Source: Puccinia triticina
Taxonomy: Eukaryota > Basidiomycota > Pucciniomycetes > Pucciniales > Pucciniaceae
Direction of reading: 5' to 3'
Assembly (NCBI RefSeq): GCF_026914185.1
Contig: NC_070558.1
Coordinates: 3,286,001 to 3,350,000 of the forward strand
DNA: 64,000 nucleotides
Part shown: positions 32,800 to 44,734 of the stretch, one piece after another
Numbering within the stretch: position 1 is the stretch's first letter
Layout: each line of letters opens with the position of its first letter
Program-made: the position numbers and the translations under genes
The notes under the pieces: generated by a model
Databases searched by the model: none
Seen by the model: only the letters and a program-made list of their open reading frames with translations
What the model was told of the DNA's origin: nothing

Positions 32800-35700
32800 A
32801 TGGCGGGCACTGAAGACAATGAAGGACTACTAGGCTTCCAAGAATCCATCCTGAAAGAGCTGAACGAGAAGGATGGCCTGCTGATCCTTGCTCGTGGACT
32901 GGGTCTCCGGACGATCGTCTCGAGTTTCTTGAAAACCCATTGTGCTCGTTCTCATAGTCATAATCGTCCCTCTCTGGTCTTTGTCATCAATGCTACTGCC
33001 GACGATGAGACCGGTATCAATGATCATCTCGGGATGCGCATGGCTTGTATAGGACACGAAATTGCTGCTTTGGAACGGTATGTACTTATCCTTCCTTATT
33101 ACTTATCTTTTTCTCTCTGACTCGATTTCTCTCTGTTTTTTGTTTGGCGTCTTTAGAGAACGGATCTTTAAACTGGGTGGCGTCCTCTCTATCACTTCAA
33201 GAATTTTGATCGTCGATATGCTCAACTCCAAAGTCGACATCTCTCAAATTACTGGAGTTGTCATCCTTCATGCTGAGCAGTAAGTCTTTCTTCGATTCCC
33301 CTTTTTTAAATATTTTTTGCAAGGTTCCTTTTCTTTGCAGATTCACTTATTCCTTTTTTTTGATAACAAAAAGGGTTTCGACGACTTCAATCGAAGCTTT
33401 CATTCTTCGCGTCTTTCGAAAATCTAACACTGTCCGTATTCTGGTCCCCTTTTTTCTGTCCCTTCTTATTACCGTACGACGAAAAGCAAATGCATTCCCT
33501 ATGTTGAAGGAACACTTCTCATTTTATTGACTTTGTTATTGAATTCCATTTTTTGTCAAAGAAAGGATTCATCAAAGCGTTCTCAGAAGAGCCCGAACAT
33601 TTTACTTTTGGATTTTCACCACTGCAGACCGTTTTGAGTCAACTGAAGCTTCGGAACGTTTTCCTATGGCCAAGGTGAGCAAAACCATGGTAATTCCCCC
33701 ACCCCACGCGTACCCATACACACACCAACGCAACAAAAAATTGATGCATCTAAATGTGTATATTGGAAATAGGTTTCGAGTGGAAATCAAAGAAAACTTT
33801 GAAGCCATGAAACCGCAGGTGATCGAATTACACCAACCAATGAGTCCATCAATGATCGAGATTCAAACGGCTATTATCGAGTGCATGGATGCGACTCTAG
33901 CGGAGATTAGAAGAGGCAATACAAATGTATGTACTCACTGAGGCGGGTTTCGGCTTCCGCGGAGAATTCGAGACTAATTTCAGACAGCTGCACTCGTCGC
34001 TCCTGTCAGTTGGAAGTCGACGATCTCACTATTGACAATGCTCTTCATCGGTCCTTCGATCAAATCATCCGCAACCAATTGAACCCTATCTGGCATCGGG
34101 TTAGTTTCAAGACAAAACAACTGGTATCGGATTTAAAAACGCTTCGACAGCTGTTATCGTCAGTCAAACAGCCCACTTGGAGATGTCACCATGACACACA
34201 AATGTTTGAGGAAGAAATCCACTGATCTAAAACTTGCTTGTTTTCAGTTATCTACTTGCTTTCGATTGTATAACTTTTTACCGGTTTCTAGAAACAATCC
34301 TGGTTGCTAATTCTCCAAAGGAAACAGCAGCTGGTCCACCACAAAACGAAAGCCCGTGGCTCTTTACTAGCGCTGCAGACACGATTTTTTCGGTAGCCAA
34401 GAACAGGGTCTACCTCAAGACCCAGGATCCCCAGAAGCAGGCCGCGGGGACAGACTCAAATGAGATATCACTCTTGGCCGATGGACCAACTGCGGAGGAA
34501 GAGGAGGCTATGAGAGAAATCGAAGAGATTCCTTACCACGCTGCCGAGAGGGCTGGTAAGAATGTTCCGGACTCCAAGTTTGCTTCGGAGACTTGGGGCT
34601 GGTTACCACAAGGCATTGAGCCTGTCCTGGAAAATCAGCCCAAGTGGCAGCTATTGAAAGACGTACTCAAAGAAATTGAAGAAAACTTGTACCAGGCGGC
34701 CGAAGATGGAATAGGTACAGAGATCTCATGCGATTTTCTTCGAGAACCGGATCAATCAGATCACCGCTAACTTCAGATTGGTGGTTTTGTTCTTGTAGTC
34801 GCCTCAGATGAGTCGAATGCAGTCTTGATAATGTGCTCTTCGGCATCAACTTGTTCGGTCCTTAAAGAATATCTTGCCACTCAACATACTCCATCAGATC
34901 CTAAATACGGAACTCGACCGATGATGAAGCGGAGACTGGGGGATTATTTTTTTTGGAAGAGGACGGTCGGCCAGATGTCTCGCAATCTCCAGCAGGGCTC
35001 ATCGGGCCCGAGTTCGAAATCGACTGCTGCTGATGATCAAACATTGAATGCTGCACTGAAGCGAAAGACCGAGTACCAACGAAAGGCGTCGTATCTGAAC
35101 AAGAGACGGAGAGTCAGAGGAGCCTCCAATGCCGCCAACTCGGGTAATTCGAGAGATAATCCTGTGGATCTGAGCAAACCTAACGACCCAGAAACTGTCG
35201 AGAAAGAGGCAATCGAGGTGGCAGATCTGTAAGTATGATTGAATTCTCTCGAGTCAGAGGCATACTGGAAAGTTTATCAACTGAAATCATGGGATGAAGT
35301 TTAGGTTCGATTCGATGACGAGTGCAACCACTTTCCAAAACGAGTCAACTGTAACAGACGAAGTGACCGAAGTTTTAACAACAGACGACTTCGACGCCGC
35401 GGATTTCGTGGCCCATTTTGACATGTTATCGATGAATGATTTGGTCGTCATCCAAGTCTATCTGGGTGATGAAGACGATAGCGTCTTGGAGGAGCTCAGA
35501 CCTCGTCACGTGATTATGTATGAACCCGATGTTGGTTTTATCAGACGAGTTGAAGTAAGTTCTTTCGTATCCCCTTTTTCTCGAAATTCAAATCGCAGCC
35601 CATACTAAAAGCGCGCCTGAGCGTCTCTTCGAGAGTAGTGTTTCCGCCTTAGACATCCCGAATTGAATGTCAAACCTTACTTCCTAATGTACAGCGAATC

Positions 35701-37106
35701 AGTCGAAGAACAAAGATATCTTTCGAATATCCGACGAGAGAAAGAATCCTTTGAGCGACTGATTAGAGAGAATTCAGTCAGCGACTTTCTAGTTTGCATA
35801 TGACAAAGCGAAAAAGAGAATTGATCTTTGTACTACTAATCATGAAACCAGACGATGGTTATTCCTATTGAAGCTGAAGCAAGACCCGGAGATCTTAGTC
35901 AAGAAGAATTAGTTCAAGCGATTTCCTCGAGGCAAGCCGGAGGCAAGGCGCTCAAAGTTGGAATGCCAAAGGTCAATTTCAATTCTTTTTTTTCTTCTCA
36001 TTGAAAAATAAACCTCATCAGTTTGAATTCCTCTAACCGTGCCAAGATCAAAGCCGATTCTTGTGATTGAAACATCCGCTCTATTCTGATCATTTATGTA
36101 TAGGTTATTGTGGACGTTCGTGAATTTCGGTCGTCTTTACCCTCGTTATTGCATGCGGCAAATTTCATGATTGAGCCGACTACACTCTTGATTGGTGATT
36201 ACATATTGTCACCTGAGATGTGTGTTGAAAGAAAAAGCATTGCCGATTTGATTCAGAGTTTCAACTCTGGAAGATTGTAAGTTACTTTCCTCTCAATCCT
36301 CGACTTGAACTAGTCTCAGTTAGCAACCTTCTTTTGTGATAAATGTTTCATCCTATCTTCAGGTATCAACAATGTGAAATGATGTCAGCTCATTATAAAA
36401 TACCGATTTTGTTAATCGAATTCGATGAAAAGAAGTCCTTCACGCTCGAGGTTTGCGGCTCTCGTTTATAATATTCTGGTATTCGAAAAATATATATACT
36501 GAAATATAGAATTTATGATATCGATTGTAGACTTACAAGGAAACTAGAGGAAACAAGACGAATACGAACACGGCAGCGCCATCAGATTCAGATTTACAGG
36601 CCAAACTCGTCTTGCTAACCTTGACGTTTAAGAAGTTGAGATTGATTTGGTCGTCATCGCCATCCGCAACAGCCGATATCTTCAGAGACTTGAAGCTAAC
36701 TCATCCGGAACCGGATGCCGAGACGGCTAGTCTGATTGGAATGGATGACATCTCCGTGGGCGAAAAGGGGAAACTAGATTTGATGGCGATCAACAGAAAC
36801 CAGCAGAATCAGAACTTCGGGATCTGTAGTTCTGCCCATGAGGTTTTGAAGGTTTTACCCGGAATGGATGAGCTTAAAGCCAGGAAACTGATCTATGGCA
36901 TCGTCAATACTACTAGCATTGACACAACTGCATCAACATCGTCAAGCACTTCGATCGATGCTGCTTCCGCTTCTTCCTCGATCTTCCAAGTGAAGAACTT
37001 GCACGATTTGTGTCAGTTATCTGAGCGAGATCTCAAGAACTTGTTCGGTCCTCAATCAGGCTCTAGGTTGTTCCGTTTTATTCATGACGAAGTCGATCAA
37101 CGATAA
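32800..37106 (+). CDS. RAD1: RAD1/XPF structure-specific DNA repair endonuclease, large subunit
   Basis: With a RAD10/ERCC1 partner (not in the window) it cuts 5' of lesions in nucleotide excision repair. Start ATG 32800, [11 protein letters not shown], then [21 protein letters not shown]. Helicase-like parts follow: [16 protein letters not shown] near 33175, [11 protein letters not shown] near 33400, [26 protein letters not shown] and [19 protein letters not shown]. The nuclease domain near 36110-36450 has [32 protein letters not shown] (the ERKxxxD active site) and ILLIEFD. The tandem HhH end follows with [17 protein letters not shown]. About twelve introns are implied. The exon junction between 33279 and 33373 does not join in frame with an obvious GT-AG pair; another splice choice or a small error is possible. 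A long Ser/Thr/Lys-rich spacer lies at 34950-35230. Confidence 0.93.
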
Positions 37107-37270
37107 ATCATTCATAGTCATCTATCTTCTCTTCACGCGTTGCAACTTTTGTTGACTCTTGTATTGAAAACCAATGAAGGTTATAAGGGCTTGGAAAACC
37201 AACTCCAAAAATCATGGGACATCAGGGCTTGACAATCAAAGAATTGTCCTACACCACGGGCGCATAATTT

Positions 37271-37681
37271 TCAAAGTTCGTCGTCAAACCGCTCAAGGCA
37301 ATAATTTGCCATCGACTCGCCGCAGCTTCGGCAAAAAGCGATCCCAGTGAGGCAAGACCGCCAATCACCATCTCCCAACGGGGTAAGGCTAGCCTTCCAC
37401 ACAGCAGACCTCCTAGCCCCGTTGGGCAGGAGTTGCCATTGATAGGCCGGCAATCTCACCGGCTTACAATGGTGCTGCAAGACTGTGCTGGCCCACCGTC
37501 CAAAACAAAATGCCCTGTATTTGTCCTGGCAAGAATACTGCCCAGCCACGGGCATGGCATCACAGGCATGGCTACCCGCCACGCAGTTATGTACAGTCAC
37601 TGGACAGATACATTGGTACCCCCAAAAACTCATTCTAGAAGGCCAACCCACAAACTTGAAGTCATGAGGATTTGGGAACAA
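37271..37681 (-). CDS. Cysteine-rich ORF, uncertain
   Basis: A 130-codon minus-strand frame, convergent with RAD1 and 165 bp from its end. It has about ten Cys, including YQCICPVTVHNC, HACDAMPVAGQYSC and YRAFCFGRW, a spacing that resembles small secreted Cys-rich proteins. There is no ATG at its beginning (an internal ATG is in SRMSFWGYQC) and no visible signal peptide, so it would be a truncated gene or a downstream exon. I cannot name a family. Confidence 0.35.
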   Translation of the reverse strand: MFPNPHDFKFVGWPSRMSFWGYQCICPVTVHNCVAGSHACDAMPVAGQYSCQDKYRAFCFGRWASTVLQHHCKPVRLPAYQWQLLPNGARRSAVWKASLTPLGDGDWRSCLTGIAFCRSCGESMANYCLERFDDEL

Positions 37682-37815
37682 GTGTGTAAAATGACTTCAG
37701 AAGAATGAACATAACAAAATAAAAAGTATTTGGAACATCACAAAACCTACAAAATTGCTGGCATTAAATGATGATTTTGGAAAATCTTCAATACCATTCC
37801 AAAAAAAATAACAAA

Positions 37816-38017
37816 TTAAGGTGTTCAAAGTTGAAATCATAAAATTTTCATTACATAAAATCATAAAATCATAAAACTTTCAAATGATGATTTTATATGT
37901 ACCATTTTAGAAATGTTGCTCTAATTTGAGTGTTTGGGTGTACATATTTTTTTCACCTCAGAATTTTATGATTTTATGGTGTTATGATTTTATGCAAGTC
38001 AACTTTGAACACCCTAA
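37816..38017. mobile_element. MITE, TTAAGGTGTTCAAAGTTGA family, copy 2
   Basis: About 202 bp. Left end TTAAGGTGTTCAAAGTTGA; right end TCAACTTTGAACACCCTAA, with one change. The interior matches the copy at 56898-57066 more closely than that at 29017. Confidence 0.85.
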
Positions 38018-38281
38018 ATATTTGGAATCAATAGGGGGGTTCACAATAGGATAAAAATAAAATTTTAGAGTCAATTTTAAGGCCCTTATCAACAAATTTT
38101 TAAAAATCTGGCAAGATGTGCAGGACTGGGTGTCCCCTGAGAATCAGAGCAACTTCTTCATTTTTTAAAAAATCGTTCATAAAGGCCTTAAAATTAGCTC
38201 TAAATTTTTATTTTTATCCTATTGTGAACCCCCCTGATAGATTGACATGTGAAATGAATGATAATAGATGAAAAAAAAATT

Positions 38282-39678
38282 GGGTTTACTTTGCGCACGG
38301 AGGGAAACTTGTTGCGCACGGGAATTTCCGTTGACTTGATGTCACATGACGTCGGGCCCCCCTCCGTGCGCGCCACCAGCTCCCCTCAAAAAACTATCCG
38401 CACACGGGGGTGCCGTGCGGTGACAGGTGGCTGGGTTGAGACACTCCGGCCATCTGGAGGAAACAATCCCCTCAATGACCGGCACAGACCGGTCATCGAG
38501 AGACTACATCCCTCTCAATGACCGGAATAGACCAGTCATTGTGAGGTTACATCCCTCCCGATGACAGGCACAGACCGGTCATCAAGAGGGTATATCACAT
38601 CTCTCTTGATAACCGGCATTCCGGTCATCGAGAGGACACATCCCTCTCAATGAATGCTACAGACCGGTCATTGGGAGGCTACAGATGACCGGCATAGACT
38701 GGTCATCAAGAGGCTACATCCCTCTCGATGACCAGAATAGACCGGTCATCAGGAGGTTACATCCCTCCCAATGACCAGAGTAGAGCGGTCACCGAGAGGA
38801 TACATCTCTCTCAATGACCGGCATTCTGGTCATCAAGAGAGCACATCTCTCTCAATGACCGTCATTCCGGTCATCGAGAGAACACATCTCTCTCAATGAC
38901 CGGCATTCTGGTCATCAAGAGAACACATCCATCCCTCTCAATGAACGGTACAGACCGGTCATTGAGGGGGATGTGTCCTCTCAATGACCGGTCTATTCCG
39001 GTCATCAAGAGGGATGTGACCTCTCGATGACCGGTCTATCCCGTTCATCAAAGGGGATGTGTCCTCTTGATGACCGGTCTATTCCGGTCATCCATTGGTA
39101 GGGATGTAACCTCCCGATGACCGGTCTATTCCGGTCATTGAGAGGATTGTAGCCTCCTGATGACCGGTCTATTCCGGTCATTGAGAGGATTGTAGCCTCC
39201 TGATGACCGGTCTATTCCGGTCATTGAGAGGGATGTAGCCTCCCAATGACCGGTCTATTCCGGTCATTGAGAGGGATGTAGCCTCCCAATGACCGGTCTG
39301 TACCGGTCATTGAGAGGGATGTAGCCTCCTGATGACCGGTCTGTACCGGTCATTGAGAGGGATGTAGCCTCCCGATGACCGGTCTGTACTGATCATCGAG
39401 GGGGATGTGTCCTCTCGATGACCGGAATGCCAGTCATCAAGAGAGATGTGATATACCCTCTCAATGACCGGTCTGTGCCGGTCATTGAGAGGATTGTTTC
39501 CTCCGGATGGCCGGAGTGCTTCACCCCGGCCACCTGTAACCGCACGGCACCCCCGTGTGCGGATAGTTTTTTGAGGGGAGCTGGTGGCGCGTACAAAGGG
39601 GGGCCCAACGTCACGTGGCGTTGAGTCAACAGAAATTCCCGTGCGCAACGAGTTTCCCTCCGTGCGCAAAGTAAACCC
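38282..39678. mobile_element. 1.4-kb foldback element, long inverted arms, palindromic satellite core
   Basis: The left arm from GGGTTTACTTTGCGCACGG is mirrored by a right arm ending CCGTGCGCAAAGTAAACCC. Pairing continues for about 200 bp (GGGAATTTC, GGAGCTGGTGGCGCG, TCCGCACACGGGGGTGCCGT and others, with some changes). The core, 38455-39520, holds some two dozen units of roughly 43 bp around CCGGTCATTGAGAGG. The orientation of the spacer (ACATCCCTCTC versus GAGAGGGATGT) flips near 38960-38980, so the whole element is one giant palindrome. No coding capacity. The flanks show no clear target duplication. Confidence 0.85.
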
Positions 39679-39748
39679 GAAAAAATCAAGTCCAAATTCA
39701 TTAAATTCATTCTGAAATTTTGTGGGCAGTAAAAAAACATCAAAAGTA

Positions 39749-40014
39749 CAGTGGGTCATCTAATGTTTTTGGCACTGCATTTTTAATTGCACAAGCTCAG
39801 GCAACAGAATTGAATTCATGTAATTGGCTACAGGTGTGGAAAATAAGTTCCCCAAGAATGATTACAACAGAAAAAATATGAAAGTGAAAAATATGAAAAG
39901 TGTGAAAATTTTCCAATTTTGTGCAAATTTCTCAGAATCTTTATTATTGCTCAAACCAAGGAGAGAAAATTACAGATCATAGTATGGCATGTGACAGGAA
40001 TTATAGAAAATTAT
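39749..40014. mobile_element. Left arm of a Tc1/mariner-type MITE (CAGTGGGTC family)
   Basis: TA then CAGTGGGTCATCTAATGTTTTTGG; the segment matches the left arm of the complete element at 45627-46302 until about 40008, where a different foldback element begins. The right arm of this family is not found. A CACTG-TA at 40881-40887 could be a related end but matches for only about nine bases. Confidence 0.65.
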
Positions 40015-40755
40015 GGACTTACTTTGCGCACTGCAAAAAACACTTCGCACACTGCACAGTGCGCGGATTCCCAAACACTTCGCGCACCGCGGGTAAAATA
40101 CACAACTCTTTGAAGATTTTTGTTGGCCAATCAATAGACAGGCTTCCCATTGGCCTCTCTGAATTTTTTGGGAGTTTTTCAAAGCATTCTTGCATGTTAA
40201 AAAAACATTAAAACCAAGAAGAAATGTAGGATTTGGGCGCCTAAAAAACAATGTTCTCATAGCCCCAAAATTCCAAATGATTTATCGAGTAATGGAACAT
40301 GTAAGAACACCTACTTCAGAAGTTTTTAGCCACTTTCTGCCAGGATACAATTCTGAAACATGAGGATAATTTGGATGCAATGTGCTAATATCTGGTGAAG
40401 TTTCTTATTTTTCAGACCTGTATGCTTGCACAAAGTGGCTGAAAATTTTTGAAGTAGCTTTTCTTACATGTTTCATTACTCATTAATTTATTTGAAATTT
40501 TTGGGCTATGGGAACCTTGTTTTTTAGGCGCCCAAATCCTACATTTCTTCTGGTTTTTAATGATTTTTTTAAACATAGAAGAATGCTTCAAAAAAACCCC
40601 AAAAAATTTGGAGAGGCCAATGGGAATCCTGTCTATCGATTGGTCAAGAAAAGTTTTCAAAAATTTGCGTATTTTACCCCCAGTGCACAAAATGTTTGGG
40701 AATCCACGCACTGTGCAGTGCGCAAAGTGTTGTTTGCAGTGCGCAAAGTAAGTCC
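40015..40755. mobile_element. Foldback element, GGACTTACTTTGCGCACTGC ends
   Basis: 741 bp. The ends are perfectly inverted over 20 bp, and the inner arms pair over about 330 bp with mismatches (AATGTAGGATTTGGGCGCC / GGCGCCCAAATCCTACATT among others). The first bases resemble the end of the element at 38282 (CTTTGCGCAC), so the two may share a transposase. No coding capacity. Confidence 0.85.
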
Positions 40756-40984
40756 GTTATTTTTCATATTTGTGTTTTGAAGACTATTTTGAACCATCTC
40801 ACCAATACTATAAGTGACTTGAAGTTGGTTGGTTGAGTTTCTATGGTCCAAAAATGGTGTGGTGTTTACAATTGTCTACCCACTGTACATGTGGTATGTA
40901 CTTGTGTTTGGCAAGGGGTTGGGAGGCTCGTCAATTTTTTCCTTACAGAAGCTCTGTAGCCATTGGTAAATCTAGCAAGCCTTA

Positions 40985-41290
40985 AAGATTTGCCAAATCC
41001 AAGTTTATTAAATCCACAGAACCATGGAAGGCAAGATCATGGGTTTTGCCTATGTTCATTAGCAAAAGACATATTACAAGTTGAAAATAATCCCCAAATA
41101 CCCCGGGGGCACCTTGGATTGACCCTCCAGCTTGTGCTGCAGCAACAAGCAAAAGTGGGCCGGTCAAATTGGATTTCAAGGAGGGCCTAATCAATTGGTT
41201 AGGGCAGCTCCAGGGAGGGGCAGGACAAAACCGGATCCCCTGGGGAGAAACACACCTCCCTCCCCCTCCCCTCTTAAATAGACGCCGGGT
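40985..41290 (+). repeat. Dispersed repeat, partner of 49920-50215
   Basis: Reverse-complement similarity to 49920-50215 over AAGTTTATTAAATCCACAGA, GGATTGACCCTCCAGC and GGGAGGGGCAGGACAAAACC. The same order of blocks is kept. The family is unknown; no protein signal. Confidence 0.55.
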
Positions 41291-41737
41291 TGCCACCCAA
41301 CTCTTGCCAGAAGTGTTGCAAACACCCCTAAATGCCCCCACCCAAGCCTTGCTGTCAACTACAATGGTCTTGCACGCAACCTATCCAGATCAAACTTGGC
41401 CATATTCGGACCCTTCCCCCTTGCCTTGTCTTCCTACATATTCCCCTGAATTGCACCCTATTGCGCCCTGACTGCGAACTTTTTTTTCATAGGTTGCAAT
41501 AGTTGCAAAGACATCACAACCCAGCTAGCCCTTTGCCTTGTTGTCATCTTCATCCTCTGCCCATCAGCCTCAACATCAGGTAAGACCAGCCCTAGGCCCC
41601 TCCCCTTTGCTTTGTTTTCACCTCTCAACACCCGGCAGTCCCACCTTACTCAAATCTGTTAAATATCTGTTTCCCATGTCACTACAGTTGCCTCACCCTG
41701 GCCCACACCCCCTCTTTGCCCGCGCTATCCTAGATCC

Positions 41738-43140
41738 TTGAACCTGCAAGCAGCCATGGCAAAACTACCTCCAACCGCTTGCAGCAACAATCCCTTGCGT
41801 CCAGTTGCTTCAGCATACAACCACTTGCTGGGTTGTTATTATGTAGTGGTTGATGTCAAGCACGCGGAGATCCATTTCACAGTCAATGAATATCTGGACC
41901 ATACCGTGTCAACCAAGCCGGTGATTTACACGTCTCCTAACAAAATCTATTTGACCCACACCTTAGTTATGCAGGACTTGGACCTTATCGTAAGTTTCTT
42001 CATGGCTTTTTTCGTTGATTTCACTTGAAAGCTTCCAAAAGACATTCAACACTCTGTTTACCTGTTTTCAAGGTTCCGTTGCGTGATGATCCTCTCAAAG
42101 CTTTGCTATTGGAATTTAATCTTCATCACACGTTGTTTCTCTCGAATCTACCAGATCACATTGCCGCTTGAGAACAAGTTGAATGTCAAATTAGGTCAGG
42201 CCTCTTATATCGGAAAGCTTTCCAGACCTGAGAGAAGATTGGAGTCTGACTCGATGGGTGTTTTGATTGCTTGGTTTATCAGATCCAGAAGCGAATGTGA
42301 AATCCTTATGGTTAAGAACAAAGCAATACGTTTCAGCTATGCCAAAGTTCCAACCAGGTGTGACGGACGCTCTAGTTATATGCCTTCTTGGCGCCGGTTG
42401 TGAAATTGGATGGACCCCTACATCTTCTGGAAGTCTTGAAGCACTATCCGAACATCAGAGCCCTCCTTGCCAAGTCTGACATTGCCCCGGCTACAAATTG
42501 TGAGATATCTAAGGTACTCCCCCTCACGCTCATCGAGAGGTGCGAGCTAATCAAAAAATCACTTCGCCCAAAACAGCTGCCTGAGTCAGTACATGCTCTC
42601 AACAGCCTACCGGCGAACCACAAAACAACAGGGTCATCATTAGCAATCAATGTCCTTGTATCCAGGGACCCTCGCTGGATCCGGCGCACTCGCTGGACAA
42701 GATACTGTCCTCGCTGGAGGTCCTGCTAATCCATTCGCTGGCAATAGTATCTTTGGCGGCGCAGCAATGTCCCCAGCTGGCGCCAGTGTCGACGCACGAG
42801 CTGGTCGGCTCTCTGAGCGCCTACACGCCTGCGCTGACCATCGACATCATCCTGGTCCTCGAGGCGCCTCCCTGCAGCCGCATATGCTCCCCTGCCCTGG
42901 CTCGCCGCCGCCACTCAGCTCGCCCTGAGCCGCATCTGCACCATCGCCGCCCGGGCCGCCAACCCCGTACGCGTATCCCCCACCTTCGCCTGCTCGTCCT
43001 GCCCAAGCTTCGCCGCCATCGCCATCCCCACCAGACAATGGCCGCACATTGACCCCACTGCTCTCAACCTACTCCTCGATCCCCATCCGCTCACCTTCTG
43101 CCTCCCAACACCCCTCAAGCCAAGCAAGAGCCATCCGAGT
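41738..43140 (+). pseudogene. Degraded gene fragment of unknown family
   Basis: An opening frame at 41738 gives YYVVVDVKHAEIHFTVNEYL and VIYTSPNKIYLTHTL. After a possible GT-AG intron (41990-42072) comes PLRDDPLKALLLEFNLHHTL, then several stops, and later LDGPLHLLEVLKHYPNIRAL near 42400. The pieces look like one ancient coding region with frame breaks. From 42650 the sequence is GC-rich, Pro/Arg/Ala-coding on both strands. I cannot assign a function. Confidence 0.4.
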
Positions 43141-43517
43141 TGCAAAATGATAATTCAAGTGCCGCTCCTGTTGGTCCAACAAAGCACAAAAGCTATTGAA
43201 GTTAAAAAGAAACTGTGATGATGACAGCAACCAAGGTGACTGCGTCTTTGAACCAATGTTTTTTCCCCATCACATCTCACCAGCTGTAAGCTGTGGTGTG
43301 CCTTCTCAGTCTGAATAGCACCAACATAAGACTAGAAAGGAAGCTTAAAGAGAATTTTATTGCTTAAGTAGCATGTTTTCTTATCATTAACCCTGCTACT
43401 ATGAAAAGTTGGAGGACCCACTGAAAGTGGGACAAACATGGTGATAATCTAATTGTAGACCTGCTGGAGTCAAATTTTTCTAACATGCAGTACATGAAAA
43501 TGTTGAGATAGACAAAG

Positions 43518-44734
43518 CACTTCAAGGATAATTAAATTTCCCAAAAAAAATACTCAAAGTTTGAGGTTGGGAAAATCATTGAAAAAAAATCACTCCGTGC
43601 TGAAAAAAAATGCAAACTGAGCGTGCTAAGCCAAAAAAATAAAAATGTGTCAGACTGAGTAAAAAACAATGGGGCACATTTTTGGGGTGATTTTTTGGAC
43701 GGGCCTGCACAAGGCCCACATGGGCCCCTAACAGGCCCGTTGGGCCCATTGAAAAAGTAGTATTTGTTTGGAATTCCAATGCTCTGCTAAAATGTGAAAT
43801 GGGCCAAACTGAATAAAAAACATGGGGGTACATTTTTGGGGAGATTTTTTGGACGGGCCTGAATGAGGCCCACATGGCCCCCACAAAGCCCACTGGGCCC
43901 ATTGAAAGAGTAGCCTTGGTTAAGAAAGCATATGCTCAGCTAAGAAATAAAATGTGTCAGACTGAGTAAAAACCCTTAGGGCACATTGTTGGGGAGGCTT
44001 TTTGGACGGACCTGCATCAGGCCCGTATGGGCCAACAGGGTTCCAAGGAAAAGGAAAGGGCCTGGACATACATTCTGTGAGTGCACAAATGTCATACAGA
44101 GGTCAGAAGCCCTTCAATATCTTCTGTTGATTAGTGGTCAATTGGTGCTGTTCTGAAACATTGTATGGGCATTCTTAACCAAGACTACTTCTGGGTTGGC
44201 CGAACCAGCTTTAGGTGGGCCCTGACGGGCCTGATGCAGGTCTGTCAATAAGCCCTCCCCAAAAGTGTGGCCCCATGTTTTTTACTCAGGTTGACACATT
44301 TTTGCTTCTTAGCTGAGCATAGGCATTCTTGACCAAGGCTACTCTTTCAATGGGCTCAGTGGGCTTTGTGAGGGCCATGTGGGCCTCATTCAGGCCCGTC
44401 CAAAAAATCTCCCCAAAAATGTACCCCCATTTTTTTTATTCAGTTTGGCCCATTTCACATTTTAGCAGAGCATTGGAATTCCAAACAAATACTACTTTTT
44501 CAATGGGCCCAACGGGCCTGTTAGGGGCCCATGCGGGCCTTGTGCAGGCCCGTCCAACAAATCACCCCAAAAATGTGCCCCATTGTTTTTTACTCAGTCT
44601 GACACATTTTTATTTTTTTGGCTGAGCACGCTCAGTTTGCATTTTTTTTCAGTACGGAGTGATTTTTTTTCAATGATTTTCCCAACCTCAAACTTTGAGT
44701 ATTTTTTTTGGGAAATTTAATTATCCTTGAAGTG
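43518..44734. mobile_element. 1.2-kb foldback palindrome
   Basis: The left arm from CACTTCAAGGATAATTAAAT and the right arm ending ATTTAATTATCCTTGAAGTG are near-perfect reverse complements for more than 500 bp each. Each arm carries about three diverged copies of a unit with TTTTTGGACGGGCCTG and GGCCCACATGGGCCC. The frames at 43902-43576 (-) and 44329-44625 (+) encode almost the same peptide only because the arms are mirrored. There is no transposase. Confidence 0.85.

Noticed and set aside
38455..39520. Regular repeats with spacers that look like a CRISPR array
   Set aside because: The repeats are palindromic, drift in sequence, have repetitive spacers and lie within a mirrored transposon in a eukaryotic genome; no cas gene is present.
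42753..43145. Arg/Pro/Ala-rich ORFs on both strands
   Set aside because: GC-rich sequence keeps several frames open at once; no motif, and it lies downstream of a gene fragment full of stops.
43576..44625. Two almost identical proteins on opposite strands (43902-43576 and 44329-44625)
   Set aside because: They are the two arms of one palindrome translated in mirror image; the composition is that of GGGCC-rich repeats.
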